The notes beneath the pieces were generated by a model. The model was given only the letters and a program-made list of their open reading frames with translations, was not told the DNA's origin and made no database searches. Positions 59,002-64,000 of a stretch of 64,000 nt of DNA are shown piece by piece. Position numbers and translations under genes: made by a program. Within the stretch, counting starts at the first letter, position 1; each line of letters starts with the position of its first letter. Location: the NCBI RefSeq assembly GCF_044389085.1, contig NZ_JBIRXP010000002.1, positions 62,001 to 126,000 of the forward strand, read 5' to 3'. Origin of the DNA: Isoptericola sp044389085 (GTDB lineage: Bacteria; Actinomycetota; Actinomycetes; Actinomycetales; Cellulomonadaceae).

Positions 59002-59529
59002 TCACCCCGTTGTGTTCGGCCGTCGTCGGGTCTCTACGACCTGATCGTTCTGCTCGTCCGGCTCCAGACCCTTGCGCAACCAATCCTCCCGGGCCTGGCT
59101 CGTCCCCGCGATCAGCGCCCACGTGAAGAACGGGCCGAGCGCCGCCATGATCCAGGCGAAGGTCCAAGTCTTGTCGTGCGGGTTGTAGACGTCAGACCCG
59201 TCCGGAGCGATCACGACCGGGTCGATTGCTGCTTCGGTTGCCTCGGGTTGAGGTTTCCCGAAGCCGCTGGAGAACTTGCCGCCGTCGACGTCGTGCGCGC
59301 CGTCGGCCGACTCGAACGTCCCGTACCAATGGCAGTCCTTAGGGCCGCAGTCCTCCACCAGAGGGATGAAGCGTCCTTCGATACCTCTGTGCGTCGCCTG
59401 CCAACTGTCGACCGACCAGAAGACCCCGATCGCAACCCACGCGCCGCCGAGAGCGATCGAGACAACCCAGACCAGCACAGTGACCAGCCAGAACGACACG
59501 AGTCGACGACGACGCGGTGACGGAGGCAC
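59002..59529 (-). CDS. Small membrane protein of cassette unit 1
   Basis: About 175 residues if begun at GTG 59529. One TM helix (~residues 12-35, LVSFWLVTVLVWVVSIALGGAWVAIGVFW), an extracytoplasmic stretch with a CGPKDCHWYGTFESADG motif that could be disulfide-bonded, then a second TM (TFAWIMAALGPFFTWALIAG) and a charged tail. No family recognised. It lies between repeat A (3' side) and repeat B (5' side), as does the next small gene. Confidence 0.6.
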   Translation of the reverse strand: MPPSPRRRRLVSFWLVTVLVWVVSIALGGAWVAIGVFWSVDSWQATHRGIEGRFIPLVEDCGPKDCHWYGTFESADGAHDVDGGKFSSGFGKPQPEATEAAIDPVVIAPDGSDVYNPHDKTWTFAWIMAALGPFFTWALIAGTSQAREDWLRKGLEPDEQNDQVVETRRRPNTTG

Positions 59530-59606
59530 GACGCGGGGTCTACGCAGGTCGAGCCGGGGCCGTTCGTGCCGTGCGGTGTCGGCTGGGGTCCCGTTCACCC
59601 TCAGGT

Positions 59607-59637
59607 TCCGGCCCCGCACCGACAGCCGAGCATCCGG
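59607..59637. repeat. 31-bp repeat B, copy 1
   Basis: Starts TCCGGCCCCGCACCGACAGC and ends CGAGCATCCGG; an identical copy lies at 60626-60656. It sits 78 bp upstream of the minus-strand gene 59002-59529. Confidence 0.8.
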
Positions 59638-59873
59638 CCGCCTCCGGCCCGCGTCAAGGGCGCCTGCGGCGTCGCTGCGCGATGGCCTTCGGCCACCCCT
59701 GACCCGGACCTCCGCCGACCTCTTGCGCTCCGCAATCGGTACGGCGCCTCCGAGTGTCCCCACCGGCCGGGGTGCCGAGAGGTCGCCGGATTGCCTCCGT
59801 TTTGGACGGCGGATCGATGCCGGTGGGTGCAACCCGATCCGACGGGCGGCGCCATAAAAGACCAGGTCAGTTT

Positions 59874-59900
59874 GACTCAAGGCGCGGCTCCGCCGCGCGT
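59874..59900. repeat. 27-bp repeat A, copy 2
   Basis: Identical to 58862-58888, placed 3' of the minus-strand gene 60042-60503. Confidence 0.8.
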
Positions 59901-59910
59901 ACGACCTCCC

Positions 59911-59950
59911 GGCGGCTCCGCGCCGCGGGGCCCCGCGGCGCGGAGCCGCC
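59911..59950. repeat. 40-bp perfect palindrome
   Basis: GGCGGCTCCGCGCCGCGGGG followed immediately by its exact reverse complement (59931-59950), with no spacer. On a single strand it would fold into a 20-bp hairpin without loop. It could be a cruciform, a terminator or a protein-binding site. Confidence 0.85.
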
Positions 59951-60041
59951 GTCCGGCCGCGGACGCAAGGGTGTCGCCAGGGCAGACCACTGACGAGGGC
60001 GACGCCTCACCCGGTCTCGTCGGACCGGGGCTCGGCAACAA

Positions 60042-60503
60042 CTACAGGCCGCGAATCCCGGCATCGGCATCGGCATCGCTGCGCACGTTCGCCGGCCGCG
60101 ACAAGCTGCGTACGGCGAGCGTGGCGGGAAGCGCGCAGATCAGGAGGACGAACGGGCCGAACGGAAAGACCGTCCCAGCGGCCACGAAAGCCATGACGCA
60201 GGCGGCACCGACGGCTGTAATCACGGGGCGCCATCGGCTGGCGCGCACACCGGCAACAGCCGCGAGCACGATGGCGATCAGCGCTACGACCAGCGCGCCC
60301 CAAGCCATCCCGGACTCGAAGACACCACCCGACCGGTACGCCTCGAAGTCGTCGACCTGGTTACGGGCGTAGGTGAGGTCCTCGAGGCGGAAGGTGTCGC
60401 GCCAGGCGAGGACGTTCTCGCACATGAGCCATGTTGCGGCCATCACCGCGACGATGACCGCACCCGTCCCTACCGCGGCCCACCGCTCCTGCTTCACGTC
60501 CAT
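60042..60503 (-). CDS. Small membrane protein of cassette unit 2
   Basis: 153 residues from ATG at 60503. Four TM helices are likely (VGTGAVIVAVMAATWLMCENV; GMAWGALVVALIAIVLAAVAGVRA; RPVITAVGAACVMAFVAAGTV; FVLLICALPATLAV), with a loop RDTFRLEDLTYARNQVDDFEAYRSG. It is not similar to the membrane protein of unit 1, yet sits between the same flanking repeats. Function unknown; an immunity-type role is conceivable. Confidence 0.65.
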   Translation of the reverse strand: MDVKQERWAAVGTGAVIVAVMAATWLMCENVLAWRDTFRLEDLTYARNQVDDFEAYRSGGVFESGMAWGALVVALIAIVLAAVAGVRASRWRPVITAVGAACVMAFVAAGTVFPFGPFVLLICALPATLAVRSLSRPANVRSDADADAGIRGL

Positions 60504-60625
60504 GATCGATCCCTGTTCTTCGCAGTAGGTCCGAATGCTTGCACGAACAGCGGTGCGGGTAGCTGTTTGTGGGGCCCAAAGCCACGGCTGAACTTCCCTG
60601 TCGGAGCTCGCGAACCGTCTCACCG

Positions 60626-60656
60626 TCCGGCCCCGCACCGACAGCCGAGCATCCGG
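60626..60656. repeat. 31-bp repeat B, copy 2
   Basis: Identical to 59607-59637; 123 bp upstream of the minus-strand gene 60042-60503 and 67 bp before the Imm8-like gene on the other strand. Confidence 0.8.
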
Positions 60657-60723
60657 TCGGGTTCGAGCTTCTATGTGAGCCCGACCACGCTTGCATCCGC
60701 GGTAGGGCTGACAGACTGCGACC

Positions 60724-61209
60724 ATGTCCACGACCGGCGGAACCAGCGGAGAGACCGCGGAGGTCAAGCAGTTCCTCTACCACTGGGGGAACAGGATGGA
60801 GCCTGACCTCGCGACAGGTCATTTCGCCGTCATGGCTCAGGTTCTTATCGGTACGACGTCGAGCGACCTGGCGGACTCCTTCGACTGCGTCGTGTGTTCA
60901 CCCAGTTGGTTTGCCGAGTGGTACAGCGCCGAGAGATGGGATGGCGACGACATCGCTGAGGATGTGCTTCCCGGCGGCAACGTGCTCCCCGTGACCGGCG
61001 TGTGGCTCATGAGGTACTGGTCGTCGGCCGCGTTCGAGGCCGGCGTCCATCGGCTGGTCTCCGCATGCAGCCCGGCTCCGGACTGGGGAGAGCTCGCGAA
61101 CCGTATCGGCCGCGTCTTGCCCTGGGAGTACGACTACAGGCACGACGGGACCGTCAACCAGAAGGCGGGGTTGCCGCGCCCCGACCTGTCTTTCTGGCAC
61201 GGCGACTGA
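60724..61209 (+). CDS. Imm8-like immunity protein
   Basis: 161 residues from ATG at 60724. FDCVVCSPSWFAEWYSAERWDGDD and GVWLMRYWSSAAFEAGVHRLVSACSPAPDWGELANRIGRVLPWEYDY resemble polymorphic-toxin immunity proteins of the Imm8 type. No toxin gene lies nearby, so it is an orphan antidote. The assignment rests on pattern recall. Confidence 0.55.
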   Translation: MSTTGGTSGETAEVKQFLYHWGNRMEPDLATGHFAVMAQVLIGTTSSDLADSFDCVVCSPSWFAEWYSAERWDGDDIAEDVLPGGNVLPVTGVWLMRYWSSAAFEAGVHRLVSACSPAPDWGELANRIGRVLPWEYDYRHDGTVNQKAGLPRPDLSFWHGD

Positions 61210-61241
61210 CTCGTCCCGCGACGGCGGTTCAGGCGCACCGG

Positions 61242-61886
61242 CTAGAGGGTCCCGCCGGCTTCGATGCGCAGCCCGCACGCCCACCAGTCGCCGTCGAGCC
61301 GGGTGGGGGCTTCGCAGATCATCCCCTGCATGTCCCGACCCGACGGCGAGGACCCGGGCATGAACCAGAAGCCGCCGGCGTCGTCCGGGACCGCGGCCCA
61401 CTGCGGGACGAAGACGCCGCCGGAACCGGCGGGGGAGACGACGCCGCGGACGGCGACCGGTCGGAGAGCGCGGGGGAGCGTGGCGTCGCGGGCCGCTGAG
61501 CCTGAATCGGCCACAGCGGGGAGGCCGATGACCCGGTCGAGCTGAGGTCGCATCGAGGTGAACAGGGCCTCCGCCCCCGGGTAGGGCACGGCCGGTGCGA
61601 CGAGCGCGGCCACGGTTCCCAGCGCGATGACCGGCGCTGCGACCCATCGAGGCCGCGCCAGCCGGCCGACGATCCAGACCAGAAGACTCAACGCGACGAC
61701 AGCACCCACGAGACGGAACGGCACTCCCGGGCCGCGGGTCCACACCGTCCAGCCCAGCGGCTGGGGGAGCACGCCCTCCACGGCGAGCAGCGAGGCGATC
61801 CGACCTGACAGGGCGGCAAGCCACGCGGCGCAGCACCCCACGAGCACGAGCCCGGTCGGCACACGCCGGCGCCCCGTCGTCGTCAT
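61242..61886 (-). CDS. Hypothetical membrane protein
   Basis: 214 residues from ATG at 61886. Three N-terminal TM helices (GLVLVGCCAAWLAALSG; LVGAVVALSLLVWIVG; APVIALGTVAALVAPAV) and a C-terminal extracytoplasmic domain (GVFVPQWAAVPDDAGGFWFMPGSSPSGRDMQGMICEAP) with two Cys. Unknown family. Confidence 0.65.
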   Translation of the reverse strand: MTTTGRRRVPTGLVLVGCCAAWLAALSGRIASLLAVEGVLPQPLGWTVWTRGPGVPFRLVGAVVALSLLVWIVGRLARPRWVAAPVIALGTVAALVAPAVPYPGAEALFTSMRPQLDRVIGLPAVADSGSAARDATLPRALRPVAVRGVVSPAGSGGVFVPQWAAVPDDAGGFWFMPGSSPSGRDMQGMICEAPTRLDGDWWACGLRIEAGGTL

Positions 61887-61932
61887 GGCCGGAACCGTAG
61901 CGCCTGGCCGGCCGATACCCGCCGATCAGCCT

Positions 61933-62175
61933 TCAGTACATGGTGCGTTTTCTGCTCGCAGCACCGGCGATGGCCACCGCCGTCGCGAAAAGGGTGACGA
62001 CCATCGCCGCCGCCATGATCGACGCGTCGAGGGGCAGCATCGCGCAACCGGCCGACGAGTCCTCGTCCGGGCAGGTGCGCCACGGCTGCAGGAAGTAGAC
62101 GACGGACACGATCGCCCCCAGGACGGCGAGCGTCGTGCCTCCGATGAGCATCGCCGTCGACGTGCGTGTCCTCAT
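61933..62175 (-). CDS. Small hypothetical membrane protein
   Basis: 80 residues from ATG at 62175, two TM helices (AMLIGGTTLAVLGAIVSVVYFL; SIMAAAMVVTLFATAVAIAGAA) with a Cys-containing loop RTCPDEDSSAGCAM between them. Unknown function. Confidence 0.6.
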   Translation of the reverse strand: MRTRTSTAMLIGGTTLAVLGAIVSVVYFLQPWRTCPDEDSSAGCAMLPLDASIMAAAMVVTLFATAVAIAGAASRKRTMY

Positions 62176-62306
62176 CTGGCGAGAGTAGGTGACGGTCGGG
62201 ACTCGCCCCGGCACCGCGAGGAGACTTCACCCGTGCCGCACCAGGCGCGATGAGTTGTCGCCCCTGATGCCGTCTGCAGAGTGACCGCTGAACCGAGAGG
62301 CGCACG

Positions 62307-62972
62307 ATGAAGCTGCTGCTGACTTCCGCAGGTGTCCGGAACGTGTCGATCCGCACCGCGTTGGAGGACCTGCTCCCGCGACCTGTCGCGGACTGCACCG
62401 CCCTCGCCATCCCGACGGCGCTGTACGGGCACCCGTGGGTCGGCCCTGGCGTGAACGCGTGGAACTTCATCACGGGGACCACGGACCACCTGACCGACCA
62501 GGGCTGGAAGTCGGTGGGCGTGCTCGAGCTGACCGCGCTGCCGAGCATCCCGGAGGAGCGCTGGGTGCCGCTGGTGCGGGAGACCGACGTCCTGCTCGCC
62601 GCGGGTGGCGACGCCGGCTACCTGGCCTACTGGATGCGCCGCTCCGGCCTGGCGGACCTCCTGCCCACGCTGGACGCCGTCTGGGTGGGGATGAGCGGCG
62701 GCAGCATGGTGATGACGCCGGACATCGGCGAGGAGTTCGTCGGGTGGCTGCCGCCCGACGGCGAGGACGCCGCCACGCTCGGTGTCGTCGACTTCTCGAT
62801 GTTCCCGCACCTGGGCCACCCTGACCTGCCCGACAACACGGAGGCCGCGGCCGAGAGGTGGGCGGCGAAGCTCGGCGGTCCCGCCTACACCGTCGACGAC
62901 GAGACGGCGTTCGTGGTGCACGACGGCGCCGTCGAGGTCGTGTCCGAGGGGACCTGGCGCAAGCTGGCCTGA
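62307..62972 (+). CDS. Peptidase E-like (S51 family) protein
   Basis: 221 residues from ATG at 62307. The start MKLLLTSAGVRN and the nucleophile elbow WVGMSGGSMVM (Ser) are those of S51 peptidases; HLGHPDLPDNTEAAAERWA supplies the His region. Members cleave aspartyl dipeptides or cyanophycin-derived peptides. Confidence 0.83.
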   Translation: MKLLLTSAGVRNVSIRTALEDLLPRPVADCTALAIPTALYGHPWVGPGVNAWNFITGTTDHLTDQGWKSVGVLELTALPSIPEERWVPLVRETDVLLAAGGDAGYLAYWMRRSGLADLLPTLDAVWVGMSGGSMVMTPDIGEEFVGWLPPDGEDAATLGVVDFSMFPHLGHPDLPDNTEAAAERWAAKLGGPAYTVDDETAFVVHDGAVEVVSEGTWRKLA

Positions 62973-63069
62973 CCGGCCGGCGCTGTACCTTGGCCTGCGG
63001 CGGCCGCGCATCGGCCGGCGCCGCCCAGCACAGCCCCGACCGGCCCTTTCCCCAGGAGAGCACCACCGC

Positions 63070-63393
63070 ATGGCGACGCACCACGACGGATACCCGGACG
63101 AGCAGGGACCGAGCCCGCTCCGCGCAGCCGCGGTGGTCGGCGTCGCGCTCATCCAGGCGGGCCTGGCGGGCCTCTACCTGACGACGTGGTGGCGGCACGT
63201 CCAGAACGTCGTCGCGTCGCCCGAGGTCGTCCCGGCGCTGTTCCGCGTGCTGTCGGCGGTGCTGTTCGTGTGGGTCGTGGTCGCGGAGGTCCGCGGGCTG
63301 GTGCGCGGACGACGCTCGCCGCTGCTGGTGGTGTCGCTCGCGGGCGTCGCCACCGTCGGCGTGTTGCTGCTCGAGGTGCTCGCGCCTCGCTGA
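63070..63393 (+). CDS. Hypothetical membrane protein
   Basis: 107 residues from ATG at 63070 (TTTCCCCAGGAGAGC upstream contains AGGAGA). Three TM helices (AAAVVGVALIQAGLAGLYL; VLSAVLFVWVVVAEVRGLV; LVVSLAGVATVGVLLLEVL). No family recognised. Confidence 0.65.
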   Translation: MATHHDGYPDEQGPSPLRAAAVVGVALIQAGLAGLYLTTWWRHVQNVVASPEVVPALFRVLSAVLFVWVVVAEVRGLVRGRRSPLLVVSLAGVATVGVLLLEVLAPR

Positions 63394-63403
63394 CCGGTCC
63401 TGG

Positions 63404-64000
63404 TCAGGGGATAGGGGAAGCGCCGAGACGTTCCATCGCTGCTTCCGAGCACTTCGCCCTTGTCGTGGGCAGCACCATGTTCGCTCCGGGATAGGTCGCG
63501 TGGTAGGAGTACGGACCGACCTCGTAGGAGACGGTGCTGTACGCGAACGAGCCGCCGCTCGTGTCGACGTCCAGCACGTATGCGAGCTGCACCGACTCAC
63601 CGGGTTCCAGCGTGATCCCCTCCGGCCCGACCACGGAGGTCCCTGCCCAGCCGGGGTCGTCCGGGTCGTACTCGGCGCCGAACACGATCTCCGGCGACGG
63701 CGGCACGACGCGCACCTCGTGCACGCGGAGGCCGGGTGTCCCCGCGGGCTGGATCCTGCTCACGTGCACGGTGGCGCCGGTCGTGTTCGACAGCACCGGT
63801 GCGTCGACCACCTGCAGCGGCCCGTCCCACGGCATGCAGCCGATGCCGGCGGCCGTCCGGAGCTCGTCACCATAGATCAGCGACGAACCGACGGCCCGGT
63901 AGTGCGCCCATCCACCGAGCCCGCAGGCGAGCATGAGGACGGCTGCTCCGGCGATCGGCAGCCGGTGGCGCGGGAACGGACGACCTGCTCGTGGCGCCGG
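63404..64000 (-). CDS. Hypothetical secreted or membrane-anchored protein, 5' end outside window
   Basis: The reverse frame is open from 63404 to the right edge; ATG at 63934 could start it, but the frame continues upstream (GAAVLMLACGLGGW, a TM/signal-like stretch) without a stop. The mature part is beta-rich (VLSNTTGATVHVSRIQPAG... ITLEPGESVQLAYVLDVD). No family recognised. Confidence 0.55.
   Translation of the reverse strand, partial: PAPRAGRPFPRHRLPIAGAAVLMLACGLGGWAHYRAVGSSLIYGDELRTAAGIGCMPWDGPLQVVDAPVLSNTTGATVHVSRIQPAGTPGLRVHEVRVVPPSPEIVFGAEYDPDDPGWAGTSVVGPEGITLEPGESVQLAYVLDVDTSGGSFAYSTVSYEVGPYSYHATYPGANMVLPTTRAKCSEAAMERLGASPIP

Larger units (their letters stand above)
59530..60041. other. 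512-bp gap of repeats without a gene
   Basis: Holds repeat B copy 1 (59607-59637), repeat A copy 2 (59874-59900) and a 40-bp perfect palindrome (59911-59950). No open frame here shows convincing codon use. Confidence 0.6.

Noticed and set aside
49364..61000. Second copy of the tRNA-Ser 3' end (attR) for the element
   Set aside because: I read for TCCCACCGCTACC and saw none in the island, but reading by eye is not conclusive and the site may lie beyond 61 kb or be deleted.
1..64000. CRISPR arrays, insertion sequences or rRNA genes
   Set aside because: No regularly spaced repeats, transposase motifs or rRNA segments were seen; the only phage- or plasmid-type genes are those of the element at 49.7-54.3 kb.

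Overview
The window is GC-rich throughout, with strongly GC-biased third codon positions, frequent GTG starts and stop-start overlaps. It carries a dnaK-grpE-dnaJ-hspR operon under HspR/HAIR-type operators and PAS-ANTAR regulators. Together these point to a high-GC actinobacterium, most plausibly Micrococcales of the Cellulomonadaceae/Promicromonosporaceae type. The genus is inference.

Bases 1-28,900 are chromosomal housekeeping and accessory metabolism. A TctC-type solute receptor (cut by the left edge) lies divergent from a CitA/CitB-like two-component system. Next come LysR/MFS, HxlR/RidA, a histidine phosphatase, AraC/LysE, GNAT and flavin reductase genes, then an unusual protein with four cold-shock domains. 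The heat-shock operon dnaK-grpE-dnaJ-hspR follows, with two HAIR operators in front. After a DUF1540 protein and a degenerate GGDEF-like protein comes a 1,318-residue fusion of an ECF sigma factor, a zinc-finger anti-sigma domain, membrane segments and a large predicted exported region. Then upp, tadA, a transglutaminase-like protein, an FAD oxidoreductase, a sensor kinase with an apparent frameshift, its LuxR-type regulator, a DUF4097 protein and a sirtuin.

Bases 28,900-49,130 hold a Cthe_2159/VTC/DUF4956 operon and a tightly overlapped lipoprotein/NRAMP-like/two PRC-barrel-like/FUSC operon. They also hold an epimerase with an extra helical domain, a TetR regulator with a perfect palindromic operator, a zinc alcohol dehydrogenase and two paralogous PAS-ANTAR genes. 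These last two flank a molybdopterin oxidoreductase that has lost its N-terminal iron-sulfur cysteines. An SDR, a DUF6098 protein and a secreted glycerophosphodiester phosphodiesterase close the section.

A tRNA-Ser(CGA) at 49,274-49,363 marks the start of an accessory island that runs to roughly 61 kb. Its first part is a decayed actinomycete integrative and conjugative element (AICE): integrase remnant, excisionase with an in-frame stop, intact Rep initiator, frameshifted FtsK-type Tra and frameshifted Pra-like protein. Facing it is a visibly lower-GC operon of five overlapping genes (54,408-58,822): HTH protein, PP2C-like phosphatase, HNH nuclease with an ABC-3C-type C-terminus, middle component MC6, and a DUF2326 ABC ATPase. 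I read this as an ABC-three-component conflict (probable anti-phage) system with an added HTH/PP2C control module, and it is the most interesting locus here. It is followed by two tandem cassette-like units, each a small membrane-protein gene bracketed by the same 27-bp and 31-bp repeats, with a 40-bp perfect palindrome, and by an Imm8-like immunity gene. The last 3 kb returns to ordinary chromosomal genes, the final one cut by the right edge.
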